64,000 nt of DNA from CAYQDB01 sp964416195 (GCA_964416195.1 CAYQDB010000005.1:62001-126000); one strand, 5' to 3'. Counted from the first letter of the stretch, positions 35,765 through 45,176 are shown. A program made the numbers and translations. The notes: generated by a model from the sequence alone, not told the origin.

Positions 35765-37507
35765 TTACACGACCGATGCCGTGCCGGCTGTCAGGCGGAT
35801 GTCTTTAAGCCGGATCTGTTTCCGGGTGATGTTGTTGTAGGTGTTGTATTCAACCGCATAAACCACGTCCACCAGGCAGCCCTTAGAAGAAATCAATCGG
35901 GCCATGTCCCCGAAACCAAAACCGATGACGTCAAATGTCGCCTCTCCTTTGCGCACTCGCATCTTCAGGTGATTGTGGCCAACTGTATACGGCTGCCCTA
36001 CAACTTCACAGTTGCGGGTCAAAAAGACGGGACGCATGTTCTGAGGGCCAAACGGAGAAAAGGATTCCAGAGCTTGCATGAAGGCGTCATCGATCTCGGT
36101 CAACTCGATTTCGAGGTCGATGTGCAGCTTGGGGGTTATATCTTCTTCGGTCAGCAGCCTGTTGGAGACTTCAATGAACTTCTCCCGAAAGGCAGGTATG
36201 TTGCTTTTTTCGATGGAAAGCCCGGCGGCATACTTGTGACCGCCATAGCGAATCAGCAGGTGCTCGCATTCCTTGAGCGCTTCGCACAAGTGGAATCCCG
36301 GGATTGACCGCGCTGATCCTTTTCCCTCATCGTTATCGATGGAAATCATCACTGTCGGCACGTTGTACCGTTCTACCAGACGGCTGGCTACAATGCCGAT
36401 TACCCCCGGGTGCCAGCCGTCCGCGGCAAGAACAATCGCTCGGTCCTTCTCCAGATCCGTGATCTGCTCCATCTGTTCCAGGGCTTCACGAAGGGTGGTT
36501 TCATCGATTTCTTTGCGCCGCCTGTTTTCATTGTCAAGCTTGCGAGCGATTTGAGCAGCGACTTGCTCGTCACGAGTGGCCAACAGACGAATCGCCTGAC
36601 GGGCATCGCCAAGCCGCCCCAAGGCATTTATCCTCGGAGCCAAAATGAAAACCACCTGACCGGTACTGATATCTTTTCCCATGAGACCGGATACAAAGGT
36701 GAGCGACTTCAGGCCCGGTTTAGTAGTCCGGGCGATTTGCTTGATACCAAATTTGGTCAGAACACGATTTTCGCCGACAAGCGGCACAATGTCGGCAGCC
36801 GTACCCAGAGCAACCAGGTCGAGATGCTCTTCCAGTTCATGTTCATCCTGGCCCAGCGATCTATACAGAGCCTGGACAAATTTGAAGGCAACACCAACAC
36901 CTGAGAGCTCGCTGGGGTAACTACAGCCGTGTTGCTTGGGGTTGATGATGGCGTATGCCTTGGGTACCGCAATACCCGGTTCATGGTGGTCGGTGATAAC
37001 AACATCAATTCCCTGTGAGGCAGCATAGGCAATTTCCTCAACGGCGGTAATGCCTGTGTCGACGGTTACAATGAGAGTAGCTCCCAGCGATTTTGCCTCG
37101 TCAATGCCATCTTTGGACAGTCCGTAACCCTCAACCAGACGGTTCGGTAAATAGAAGTCGACCTGTGCCCCCAGCTTGTTCAGAACCATGTAGAGCAGAG
37201 AAGTTGCAGTAATACCATCGACATCGTAATCACCATAGATCACGATCCGTTCATTATCGAAAAAGGCACGCGAAATCCGCTCAATACCTTCTTTCATACC
37301 CATCATATCGAAAGGGTCTTTTAGATCGGAGAGCTGTGGGTTTAGAAAACTGAGGATCTTTTCCGGCGTGTCCAGGCCTCGGTTGATCAGTACCTTAACG
37401 ATATTCGGTGTCAGGTTAGTATCGGCTGTCAGTCGGGCAATCTGACTCGCGTCCGTCTCTGACACCACCACCCACTTGACAGATGTTGACCTTAGAGCTA
37501 TACTCAT
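35765..37507 (-). CDS. recJ: Single-stranded-DNA-specific exonuclease RecJ
   Basis: A 580-aa 5'-3' ssDNA exonuclease of the DHH superfamily, acting in mismatch repair and RecF-type recombination. Metal motifs are IYGDYDVDGITATSLLY, TVDTGIT, VITDHHEPG and SGVGVAFKF, followed by the DHHA1 region with IRYGGHKYAAGLSIE and the OB-fold C-terminal domain. ATG 37507 is chosen because GGAGG lies about five bases upstream; the frame extends to 37519. It is just downstream of the RNase P RNA gene. Confidence 0.95.
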   Translation of the reverse strand: MSIALRSTSVKWVVVSETDASQIARLTADTNLTPNIVKVLINRGLDTPEKILSFLNPQLSDLKDPFDMMGMKEGIERISRAFFDNERIVIYGDYDVDGITATSLLYMVLNKLGAQVDFYLPNRLVEGYGLSKDGIDEAKSLGATLIVTVDTGITAVEEIAYAASQGIDVVITDHHEPGIAVPKAYAIINPKQHGCSYPSELSGVGVAFKFVQALYRSLGQDEHELEEHLDLVALGTAADIVPLVGENRVLTKFGIKQIARTTKPGLKSLTFVSGLMGKDISTGQVVFILAPRINALGRLGDARQAIRLLATRDEQVAAQIARKLDNENRRRKEIDETTLREALEQMEQITDLEKDRAIVLAADGWHPGVIGIVASRLVERYNVPTVMISIDNDEGKGSARSIPGFHLCEALKECEHLLIRYGGHKYAAGLSIEKSNIPAFREKFIEVSNRLLTEEDITPKLHIDLEIELTEIDDAFMQALESFSPFGPQNMRPVFLTRNCEVVGQPYTVGHNHLKMRVRKGEATFDVIGFGFGDMARLISSKGCLVDVVYAVEYNTYNNITRKQIRLKDIRLTAGTASVV

Positions 37508-37533
37508 GGAAGCCTCCATTCAACTGAAGGCTT

Positions 37534-37895
37534 GGAAAGCAGGAGATAAGCCGAGTTCTGTGACCCGCCATAGGCGGGTAACAGTCATTTATCTTGATAG
37601 CCGGTTACCCGTCTATTCCATGCGGCCCACCCGGGAATGATAGCGGAGCGAATCAACTCCTCTTCCCCTATTTGGCCTTGCTCCAGGCGGGGTTTACCCG
37701 CCGACGGCATTACTGTCGCCAGCCGTGGTCTCTTACACCACGATTTCACCCTTACCCGCCAATGGCGGGCGGTATCGTTTCTGTGGCACTTTCCGTCGGA
37801 TCACTCCGCCCCGGTGTTACCGGGCGCCTCGATTCTGTTGAGCTCGGACTTTCCTCACCCGCCTTCGGCGGGCGCGACTGTTCCTCCTACTTTCA
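37534..37895 (-). ncRNA. rnpB: RNase P RNA, bacterial class A
   Basis: On the minus strand the RNA runs from GAAAGTAGGAG (37894-37884) to CTCCTGCTTTC (37545-37535), which pair as P1. Conserved elements appear in the right order: GAGGAAAGTCCGAGCTC, GGTAACACC, AAGGGTGAAA, TAAGAGACC, GGTAAACCCCGCC with GGAGCAAGGCCAAATAG, and ATAAATGACTGTTACC near the 3' end before ACAGAACTCGGCTTATC. About 362 nt, a normal length. Three hairpins carry the same CCCGCC/GGCGGG stem. It catalyses tRNA 5' maturation. Confidence 0.95.
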
Positions 37896-37953
37896 CAAAC
37901 CTTCGATATTAATACCAAAAACTACTAATATTCTTACCCTAAAACCCCAACCG

Positions 37954-39420
37954 TCAGGACATACGCCGATAATTGGGCGCCTCCTTTGTGATCGGCACTG
38001 AATGTGGGTGGGACTCTGCCACCCCGGCGGAGGTTATTCTCATCAGCTGAGAATTCTCTTTCAACTCGACCAAATTAACAACCCCACACAACCCCATCCC
38101 GGAACGCAGACCGCCGACAAGCTGATATACGGTATCTGCCAACAGTCCTTTGTAGGGAACACGTCCTTCAATACCCTCCGGAACAAGCTTGGAGAGTTCC
38201 TCCTGGTGCTCCTGGAAATACCGGTCCTTGCTGCCTTCCTTCATAGCATTGATCGAGCCCATTCCGCGGTAGACTTTGAACGACCGTCCCTCAAAAAGTA
38301 TCGTCTCCCCCGGGGATTCCTCGACTCCAGCGAACAGCGATCCAATCATAACCGCTTGAGCCCCACACGCCAGGGCCTTGGCAATGTCGCCTGAGAACCG
38401 AACGCCGCCGTCAGCAACGATCGGGATACCCTTCCTTTCAGCCGCCTCTGCCACATTCATAATGGCTGTTACCTGTGGCACACCTGCGCCGGTGACAACC
38501 CTCGTCGTGCAGATAGAGCCCGGTCCTACTCCGACTTTGACGCAATCTGCCCCCGCATCGATGAGGGCCGTTGTGCCTTCTGCAGTTGCCACATTCCCGG
38601 CCATGATAGGAACATCGCTAAACTTCTTCTTCAAGAACATAACTGCGCCGATGACGCCTTCACTGTGTCCATGTGAACTGTCGACAACCAGGAGATCGAC
38701 CCCGGCCGCGACCAAGCCTTCACCCCGTTGTTCAAGGTCTGCCCCCACTCCTACAGCAGCCGCAACGCGCAGCCGTCCCCGGCTATCCTTGCAAGCACTG
38801 GGGTACTGGATTCTCTTCACGATGTCTTTAACCGTGATCATCCCCTTTAGCATGTAGTTGTTATCAACGATCAACAGCTTTTCGATGCGATGCTTATGTA
38901 GTATCTCCTTAGCCGTGTCAAGGTTAGTGCCCTCCTTGACAGTCACGAGGTTTTCGGTGGTCATCACTTCGGAAATGGGCCGCGCATGATCCTTGTGGAA
39001 ACGCAGGTCGCGGTTGGTCAGAATACCGACCAGCTTCCCCCCCTGAGTAATTGGGATACCGGAGATCGAGAACTTGGCCATCACCAACAGAGCATCGCCG
39101 ATTGTCTTATCAGGCGGTAGCGTGATGGGATCAACGATCATACCCGACTCTGATCTCTTGACTTTGTCCACTTCGCTTACCTGCGCTTGAGGGGACATGT
39201 TCTTGTGGATGACCCCAATCCCGCCGAGCCGCGCCAAGGCGATGGCCAGATGCGATTTCGTTACAGTATCCATGGCCGAGGAGACAATTGGGATGTTGAG
39301 CTCGATACTTGGAGCGATGACAGTCGACACATCAACATCGCGTGGCAACACCTGCGAGTGAGCTGGAACTAGCAGGACGTCATCGAACGTCAGGGCTATT
39401 TTTTCCAGAATTGTGGCCAT
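37954..39420 (-). CDS. guaB: IMP dehydrogenase
   Basis: Converts IMP to XMP with NAD, the committed step to GMP. Hallmarks are ALTFDDVLLVPAHSQVLP at the N-terminus, two CBS domains at about 95-205, VDSSHGHS, GNVATAEGTTALIDAGAD, the catalytic Cys in GVGPGSICTTRVVTGAGVPQ (near residue 300), and the flap YRGMGSINAM. At 488 aa it is full length. It lies between rnpB and the zinc-ribbon gene on the minus strand, and purH, which makes its substrate, is elsewhere in the window. Confidence 0.97.
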   Translation of the reverse strand: MATILEKIALTFDDVLLVPAHSQVLPRDVDVSTVIAPSIELNIPIVSSAMDTVTKSHLAIALARLGGIGVIHKNMSPQAQVSEVDKVKRSESGMIVDPITLPPDKTIGDALLVMAKFSISGIPITQGGKLVGILTNRDLRFHKDHARPISEVMTTENLVTVKEGTNLDTAKEILHKHRIEKLLIVDNNYMLKGMITVKDIVKRIQYPSACKDSRGRLRVAAAVGVGADLEQRGEGLVAAGVDLLVVDSSHGHSEGVIGAVMFLKKKFSDVPIMAGNVATAEGTTALIDAGADCVKVGVGPGSICTTRVVTGAGVPQVTAIMNVAEAAERKGIPIVADGGVRFSGDIAKALACGAQAVMIGSLFAGVEESPGETILFEGRSFKVYRGMGSINAMKEGSKDRYFQEHQEELSKLVPEGIEGRVPYKGLLADTVYQLVGGLRSGMGLCGVVNLVELKENSQLMRITSAGVAESHPHSVPITKEAPNYRRMS

Positions 39421-39466
39421 ATATGCTATCCTCGTCTAAGCGGACACCGCTTGCAATCTGTCTCTC

Positions 39467-40183
39467 TCAATCTGAATGACTGTTGTCCCAGTACAACAGG
39501 CGCCCACAGGCGTCACAGGTATATATCTTATTACCCCGCCTTATTTCCTGAACCCTCTGGGGCGTGAGCGCGTTATGGCAGGCGCTGCAGGAACGTTTTC
39601 TCACAGCCACCACTACGTCGCTCCCCTTGCCTCTGCGAACCCTTTCATAAATTGCTAACGTAGAACGCGGAACGGTCGAGGTAATGGCGTTGCGCTCGGT
39701 CTCTTTGTTGGAGACCTTGTCTCCAATAGAGTCAATTTTCTCCTGGAGAATCCTGAGCTGCTTCGCGTCTTTCTCGTTAATCCGTACCTGTTGTTCTTCG
39801 TATTCAGGTATCTGTTCCTCCAGTTGTGAAACCAGCTCCATCGTATGCAGAAGATCTGTCTCTTTATCGGAGATCACCGTTTTCACGGCATCGATCTCGG
39901 CAACCAGAGCGTCGTATTCCTTGTTGGTCTTAATCGTCATCATCTGTTTCTGGAATTTTTCGAGCTCAGCTTCCTTGGTGGCTACCTCCAGTTCAAGGTT
40001 CTTCCGCTTTAGCTCGGCCTCCTCAAACGCCGCGCGGGCGCTCTCGAGCTTTTCTTTCGCCTCTTTGATCTCCCGGTTTAGGTTCTCCATCATGTCCGGC
40101 AGGTAGTCTTTGGAACGCTCCAGCTCGCCAAGATCGTAATCGATTACCTGGAGCTTCAGAAGCTGCTCGAGATCGCTTTGCAT
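39467..40183 (-). CDS. Coiled-coil protein with C4-type zinc ribbon
   Basis: A 238-aa protein. Residues 1 to about 180 form a long coiled coil rich in Glu and Lys, and the C-terminus is a zinc ribbon with two CxxC knuckles (CSACHNALTP and CDACGRLLYW). This matches the zf-RING_7 (CT398-like) family. The ATG at 40183 (MQSDLEQLLKLQ) has AAGGAGG upstream, so the longer frame to 40324 is rejected. The role is unknown, though homologues have been linked to sigma54 or flagellar factors in chlamydiae. Confidence 0.85.
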   Translation of the reverse strand: MQSDLEQLLKLQVIDYDLGELERSKDYLPDMMENLNREIKEAKEKLESARAAFEEAELKRKNLELEVATKEAELEKFQKQMMTIKTNKEYDALVAEIDAVKTVISDKETDLLHTMELVSQLEEQIPEYEEQQVRINEKDAKQLRILQEKIDSIGDKVSNKETERNAITSTVPRSTLAIYERVRRGKGSDVVVAVRKRSCSACHNALTPQRVQEIRRGNKIYTCDACGRLLYWDNSHSD

Positions 40184-40376
40184 CGAGGCCTCCTTCTGCT
40201 GTGGATTAATAATCATTGGCCCTCCAAACAAAAACGCATTCTCCGGAAATCCCGGATGAATGCGTTGCAAGGTCGGCTTCTGCGAAACCGCTTTTCCCTG
40301 TTGGCCCTTTAGGTAAGACGGCACGCCAGGGAATGTACTGGTTCTTACGGTAACTCATTATTCATTTCATATAGCA

Positions 40377-40450
40377 TGGGCAATACTGGATTCGAACCAG
40401 TGACCTCTCGGATGTGAACCGAACGCTCTAACCAACTGAGCTAATTGCCC
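40377..40450 (-). tRNA. tRNA-Val (CAC)
   Basis: Cloverleaf on the minus strand: acceptor GGGCAAT with ATTGCCC, D-arm GCTC/GAGC, anticodon arm TTCGG-TTCACAT-CCGAG giving anticodon CAC (codon GUG), and T-arm ACTGG-TTCGAAT-CCAGT. The discriminator base is A. CCA is not encoded. Confidence 0.93.
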
Positions 40451-40472
40451 GTCATCAAGTCCCTTATCAATA

Positions 40473-40546
40473 TGGGCCCTGCAGGACTCGAACCTGCGAC
40501 CCGCTGATTATGAGTCAGCTGCTCTAACCAACTGAGCTAAGGGCCC
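40473..40546 (-). tRNA. tRNA with CAT anticodon, probably tRNA-Ile2
   Basis: Minus strand cloverleaf: acceptor GGGCCCT with AGGGCCC, D-arm GCTC/GAGC, anticodon arm GCTGA-CTCATAA-TCAGC, T-arm CGCAGG-TTCGAGT-CCTGC. The anticodon is CAT. The body closely follows the Bacillus tRNA-Ile2 pattern (AGCTCAGTTGGTTAGAGCAG, and GGTCG before the T-arm), so it is probably read as Ile after lysidine modification by TilS, although elongator Met cannot be excluded. CCA is not encoded. Confidence 0.88.
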
Positions 40547-40774
40547 TGTTGGAGCAACATAGTCTTTCAATTTAATCCAAATTAACAAATACGTCAAGAA
40601 AATAATGCGAGGCATTTTGGCAACGCGGAAAGACACTACACTAGTTTTCTCTTGACTTCAGAGCAGGTGAATATTAAACTGGATTGCAACAATCGAGTGG
40701 CTTGAAACTATGGTTTAAACTTAAAAAGAGGCAAAGAATGTACAGGAAAGCATTCATATTTATTAGCGACTTTT

Positions 40775-41413
40775 TTGGCTGTTTTGAGCTTTCTTTGTGA
40801 ATTTTCCTCTGCTCAACATTTTGCAAAGATGAGCGACCAACAGCGGATCGAACTGGCGTTGGATATGATCCGCAAGGGGGTGCAGGCGGAAGATACAGCC
40901 AAAGTGTTTATGGCTTTTGCTCCGGAGATTTTGGTCAAGGGGAAAAACGTTGAGCAGAAAGCAAATCTGACCAGAAGGCTTCAAGCTTTATTCGATAATT
41001 CTTCGGCCAGGAAAATGTCGCTGGATAGACCCTTTCTTGCCCGTGAGGATAATCCGCTTCGCTTTTCCAATTTCTGGGATTTTGACATCCTTGATCCTCG
41101 TATAACTATCAAAGGAGATTCAGCCATTGTTGAGTGTGAGCTGGTTCTCTGGGGAGCGCTGAGAGATGTGAGAAGTCAGGGAGCCGGCAGAAAGGTGAGC
41201 GAGAGGTTTATTTTCATATCGCCACCTAAGGTTCAACCGGCAACAGTGCCTGAGGGCAGCCAGCGGTTTCCGGCGCCGCCACCCGGAAAAAACCTTACCA
41301 GCGGCAAAAGGGGGTGGCAGCTCGTGGGCTTTGAAAACCTGGTGGCGTTTTTGGAAAACCAGGTGAAGGCGGATTCTACACTAAAGAAAAAGGCACAGGG
41401 GGAGAAAAGATGA
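40775..41413 (+). CDS. Hypothetical exported protein
   Basis: About 212 aa, unrecognised. The first residues (LAVLSFLCEFSSAQHF) look like the end of a signal peptide cleaved after SSA. The start is unclear. The TTG at 40775 gives a very short signal sequence; the same frame is open back to 40706 without an ATG but reads KHSYLLATF just before, as a signal peptide should. A nearby ATG at 40738 is in another frame, so a small indel near the start is possible. The gene overlaps the next one (ATGA) and a TTGACT box lies at 40652. Confidence 0.65.
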   Translation: MAVLSFLCEFSSAQHFAKMSDQQRIELALDMIRKGVQAEDTAKVFMAFAPEILVKGKNVEQKANLTRRLQALFDNSSARKMSLDRPFLAREDNPLRFSNFWDFDILDPRITIKGDSAIVECELVLWGALRDVRSQGAGRKVSERFIFISPPKVQPATVPEGSQRFPAPPPGKNLTSGKRGWQLVGFENLVAFLENQVKADSTLKKKAQGEKR

Positions 41414-42276
41414 GCAAGGGATGGATATACAAACTCAAGCTGTTGCTGCTCTCGACTGCAGCTATAACTACGATTGTCCACACCATCACACATCCGACTC
41501 GTAATCTGCTGCTTCTTCCTATAGCGGCTATGGCCACAATGGAAATTTCATGTAAAAAAGACACACTTAATCCCTCAGATTATACCGAGCAGCCGACGGA
41601 TAACTGCCCCTGGTGGGATACCGATTGTGACGGTATCAGCAACGCCGTGGAGACAAACGACGCCAACTCTTATCTATACCTGAACCCGGATTTGCACGAT
41701 TATAACCCCAGTTTAGCCCGGGGTTGGCCCTGTTCGACCCAGTGCGTGGGGACCGACTGTGGCTGGATCGAGAAAGCCTTGAATATGGTGAACTATGGAA
41801 CCGGCTACTACCATTACAACCCTGAAAAGAGAGACGTAGACCATGATGACTGGGGAGTACTGCACTTGATCAACATGATCGAAGGAGCGGGTAGGGATTG
41901 GTATGACTATTATGGGGCAACAAAACCGCGAATAGGTGTAGGCGATTTGAGCTGGGGAGATGCATATTACGAGTCATTCGGCGGTTACTGGTCAGACCAC
42001 GTATGCCATCAGAATGGCCTCGAGGTGGATATGAGATATGTGAGGAATGATACGTTCGAAGTGGCGCTAAATATCGCTTCAACCGATAGCATATATTTTG
42101 ACGAAGAGAAAACCGGGAAACTGATCGATTTTCTTATTGCACATGCCAATGTTCACTATATCTACATTGACACCCTGCACACTTCGATTCGACGTACCGG
42201 CATAACGTTTCATTTAGGTGGTCACAGTGATCACTTTCATGTAAAGATAGTTGATCCCGATGGGACGAGTAACTAA
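41410..42276 (+). CDS. MepA-like (M74) metallopeptidase, probable lipoprotein
   Basis: A 288-aa exported protein; a hydrophobic N-terminus is followed by a Cys in MEISCKK, possibly a lipid-attachment site. DTDCDGISNAVETND resembles a thrombospondin type 3 calcium-binding repeat. The zinc-ligand pattern of murein endopeptidase MepA (LAS superfamily) is visible: DLSWGDAYYE, then H-x-x-H-x6-D in SDHVCHQNGLEVDMRY (near residue 200), and GHSDHFHVKI near the C-terminus. This predicts a peptidoglycan D,D-endopeptidase or a related peptidase in the periplasm. The ATG overlaps the upstream stop codon. Confidence 0.72.
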   Translation: MSKGWIYKLKLLLLSTAAITTIVHTITHPTRNLLLLPIAAMATMEISCKKDTLNPSDYTEQPTDNCPWWDTDCDGISNAVETNDANSYLYLNPDLHDYNPSLARGWPCSTQCVGTDCGWIEKALNMVNYGTGYYHYNPEKRDVDHDDWGVLHLINMIEGAGRDWYDYYGATKPRIGVGDLSWGDAYYESFGGYWSDHVCHQNGLEVDMRYVRNDTFEVALNIASTDSIYFDEEKTGKLIDFLIAHANVHYIYIDTLHTSIRRTGITFHLGGHSDHFHVKIVDPDGTSN

Positions 42277-42293
42277 GAAAAGGAGATAGCATT

Positions 42294-43367
42294 ATGAGAA
42301 TCAAGGAATTTAACTCTTCAGTGGTTTTTGGTTCCTGCTTATGTGTGATGCTACTGACATTCCTCGTTGCTAGTATCAGCGGGGATAATGAAAGTTCATT
42401 ACAACTCTACTCAATTGATAAGCATGGTATCCATAAGCTGAATGTCCGTACTGGTGCAAAGAGCGTCACTTATAACACGGCCGGGATGTATATGGTGTCC
42501 TTTTCCCTTTCAACATCAGATACAGTAATTGCCGTTTTAATTACAAAGAGAGGGATAACTCCTCCCGGAGAGCACGATTATTCTGTCCTGCCCAAGAATT
42601 CATTGGTGTTCATTGATCAGGATGGCAATGAGATCGCGACATTGGATGAGGACGTGCGGAAATTCTCATTTAGCCCGGATGGTGAGAAGGTCGCCTACAT
42701 TACAGGGACCTACTATGAAGGAGGGGTGGGCTTTAAGAATACAGGAGCAGGGATTTTTAACCTAACGCACAGAAGCAAAATTCAGATACAAAAAGACTTT
42801 CCTCATAAGACATTAAGGGGGAGGGAAAGTTGGGGATATGAGATCAATTGGGCCCGGCATGACAGCAATGTCTACATTCAAGATTTCGGCTACCTGGATG
42901 GGATATACAGATATAACACCAAAATCGGCAAATCTGAGAAGGTTGATTACAAAGGGATAGATTTCTCGCCGGATGGGAAATATTACAAAGAAATAGTAGT
43001 GGGGGAAGGTGAAGCAGGGATTAATGTGTATAAAACTGCCACGAATGAAGATATCACCTCTCAGCTCATCTCAAGATTTGGGCCGGAGTGGTCTCTGGTT
43101 TCCCTAAGCTGGGTTTTCGATAAGGGGCATTGCCTGCATGTGGTTAACCATAGTCTTGAGCGTGTTAAAATAGGTAAATTCAACTCGGGTAAGGACAAAT
43201 GGGGAAATCCGGTGAAGCACAATGTCCTGTATGACGTTGAGGAAGATCGGGTTGTCAAAGAAGTGACCATGCCGATCAGCAGCTGGATGGCCGGTCCTGA
43301 CAAGCTGGTGTTCGAGAAGGACGGCAAGTTCACGGTGTGGATGTATGAGGATGTATATGGGGAATAG
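42294..43367 (+). CDS. Exported beta-propeller (PD40-like) protein
   Basis: A 357-aa protein with an N-terminal membrane or signal segment (SSVVFGSCLCVMLLTFLVAS). Repeats of the WD40-like/PD40 type occur: KFSFSPDGEKVAYITG near residue 125 and GIDFSPDGKYYKEIV near 222, as in TolB-like propellers. No catalytic domain follows. Shine-Dalgarno AAGGAG precedes the ATG by eight bases. It lies 17 bases after the MepA-like gene in the same operon. Confidence 0.75.
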   Translation: MRIKEFNSSVVFGSCLCVMLLTFLVASISGDNESSLQLYSIDKHGIHKLNVRTGAKSVTYNTAGMYMVSFSLSTSDTVIAVLITKRGITPPGEHDYSVLPKNSLVFIDQDGNEIATLDEDVRKFSFSPDGEKVAYITGTYYEGGVGFKNTGAGIFNLTHRSKIQIQKDFPHKTLRGRESWGYEINWARHDSNVYIQDFGYLDGIYRYNTKIGKSEKVDYKGIDFSPDGKYYKEIVVGEGEAGINVYKTATNEDITSQLISRFGPEWSLVSLSWVFDKGHCLHVVNHSLERVKIGKFNSGKDKWGNPVKHNVLYDVEEDRVVKEVTMPISSWMAGPDKLVFEKDGKFTVWMYEDVYGE

Positions 43368-43371
43368 TGCT

Positions 43372-45072
43372 ATGAAAAGGAAAATTTATGATTTATTGGT
43401 CGTTGCATTGGTGACGTTTTGTTGTCACGCCACCATCAAAGCACAATCCCAAAGCGAATACGTCCTCATTAAGCGGAAGGTTTTCGGCAACCCTGTGATC
43501 TGGAAATTAACCAAGAGCGTAACGAATGAACACTGGGATATCGACCTATTCGGTTACCCGCGAGCGAGTGCCCAGAGCTATATCATGGACACCTGGGGTG
43601 AACTGTATACCGGTGTGTCATTCAAACTTGACCATGATTGGTGCCGGATAGTATACACTGAAGTCTACAGTAACTGGATCAGAGCCTATAGTTCCTATGG
43701 CTCCTCAGGCTGTCAGCTTTGGGCACCGAAAAGCATTGCGTCGCTGGCGCCGTTCAATGATGTATCCTGGAGTTGGTACCATTACATCTACGTTGCTGAC
43801 ACCGAGAACGATCGGATTGTCAGGCTTCTCTACGATTGGCGTCCAGGGTATCAATATATGATCTGTAATACTCCGATAACTGGAAACGGTTTGGATCGGC
43901 CGTGCGATCTTGATCTCAACGACGCTGGTACCTTTTGGACCGAAGTTGACGATAACTACCTCTGGGTCGTGAACTCTCCAAACGGGATAGGTCCAAGTGA
44001 GATTAAAAGATTTACCACCGATGGCGTGTTACGAAGTACCTTTGGGAACTACGGGTGCGATGGTCAGGTGGGTGACTTCTGTCGCTTGACGGCTATCGTC
44101 TCCGCACGCAGCTATTTCTTATCGGAGCCGTATGATATGTATGCTAATACGGATCACTTTTATGTTGCGGATGCGGGAAATAACAGAATTGTTATGTTGT
44201 ATAAAGAACCTAGCTCCGAGACCGTGTACTGGGTAGCGGAGACAAGTACGAGTTCTTCCATTGTTGACTTGGAAACGGATGTCTTCGGCCATCTCTGGGC
44301 GGTGGATCAAGAGGCCGGAACGATTACAAAATACAGATTTGATCTTTTCCCTCTGTGCACTTTTGGCAGTTCGGGAATAGGTGAGAATCAATTCTTGCAG
44401 CCAATCAGTATGACCAACAATGGCGGTTATTATGGCTTTGGCAACATGTCGGTGGCGGAAGCCTGGACTGATTCCAGCGGCGGTCAGTATTTTGCTATAG
44501 GTACGGACATACTAGATTTTGAGGTGAGTACATCCCAGTCAGAGCACTGGCATTACATTAACTACGTGTTGGTGGATCCGTCTGATGTCAGCATCAAGAT
44601 ATACAATCAGCAGGCGGAATTGGTTAAAACCCTATTCGATGGAGAACAGTTCTCAGGACCGGCTTCTTTCGTATGGGATGGCTTGGATGATTCCGAACAA
44701 CCGGCAGCTACCGGAGAATATCGGGTGGTGGTGGTGGATACGTGTACATACTGGAATGTAGAGACCCAAACGCCAGTTAACGTTGTGACCAAGGAGGGAT
44801 GGATCCATCACGTTTACAACCCCACCTGCTGCAACGGTGACGGGATTCGCGGCAATGCCGACGGTGTTACTGGCATTGGTGGGGAGGTTGACGTGGCCGA
44901 CCTGACCTACCTGGTTAAATACTTGTTCCAGGGTGGTCCTCCACCTCCATGTGAAGAGGAAGGTAACGCTGACGGGATTATCGGCCCAGGAGGACCAATA
45001 GACACTGCCGATCTGACCTATCTGGTTGCCTACTTGTTCAAGAGTGGCCCAGCACCACCACCGTGTGACTAG
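43372..45072 (+). CDS. Secreted NHL-repeat protein with FlgD-like and dockerin domains
   Basis: 566 aa. A signal peptide (MKRKIYDLLVVALVTFC, cleaved near IKAQ) is followed by an NHL/beta-propeller region with repeats such as YIYVADTENDRIVRLL and FYVADAGNNRIVMLY. A FlgD-Ig-like segment (IKIYNQQAELVKTLFDG to GEYRVVVVDT) comes next, then a type I dockerin made of two calcium-loop repeats, GNADGVTGIGGEVDVADLTY and GNADGIIGPGGPIDTADLTY, each followed by a LVxYLF helix. The protein would be secreted and held by a cohesin partner that is not in this window. Confidence 0.85.
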   Translation: MKRKIYDLLVVALVTFCCHATIKAQSQSEYVLIKRKVFGNPVIWKLTKSVTNEHWDIDLFGYPRASAQSYIMDTWGELYTGVSFKLDHDWCRIVYTEVYSNWIRAYSSYGSSGCQLWAPKSIASLAPFNDVSWSWYHYIYVADTENDRIVRLLYDWRPGYQYMICNTPITGNGLDRPCDLDLNDAGTFWTEVDDNYLWVVNSPNGIGPSEIKRFTTDGVLRSTFGNYGCDGQVGDFCRLTAIVSARSYFLSEPYDMYANTDHFYVADAGNNRIVMLYKEPSSETVYWVAETSTSSSIVDLETDVFGHLWAVDQEAGTITKYRFDLFPLCTFGSSGIGENQFLQPISMTNNGGYYGFGNMSVAEAWTDSSGGQYFAIGTDILDFEVSTSQSEHWHYINYVLVDPSDVSIKIYNQQAELVKTLFDGEQFSGPASFVWDGLDDSEQPAATGEYRVVVVDTCTYWNVETQTPVNVVTKEGWIHHVYNPTCCNGDGIRGNADGVTGIGGEVDVADLTYLVKYLFQGGPPPPCEEEGNADGIIGPGGPIDTADLTYLVAYLFKSGPAPPPCD

Positions 45073-45094
45073 TACGGAACGAAAGATACTGATT

Positions 45095-45132
45095 GAGTAA
45101 GCCGGCGCCGTCGTGGTGTCGGCTACTCTTTT
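45095..45132 (+). terminator. Terminator after the dockerin gene
   Basis: Stem GAGTA/GCCG (45095-45104, one bulged A) with CGGC/TACTC (45120-45128), followed by TTTT. It separates the dockerin operon from the TPR gene. Confidence 0.6.
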
Positions 45133-45176
45133 GGTGTCAGGTGTTCAAGGCGACTGACACGCTACCACTAATCCGA

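Noticed and set aside
40473..40546. Initiator tRNA-Met
   Set aside because: The first pair of the acceptor is G-C and the anticodon stem lacks the GGG/CCC run of initiators; the body resembles tRNA-Ile2.
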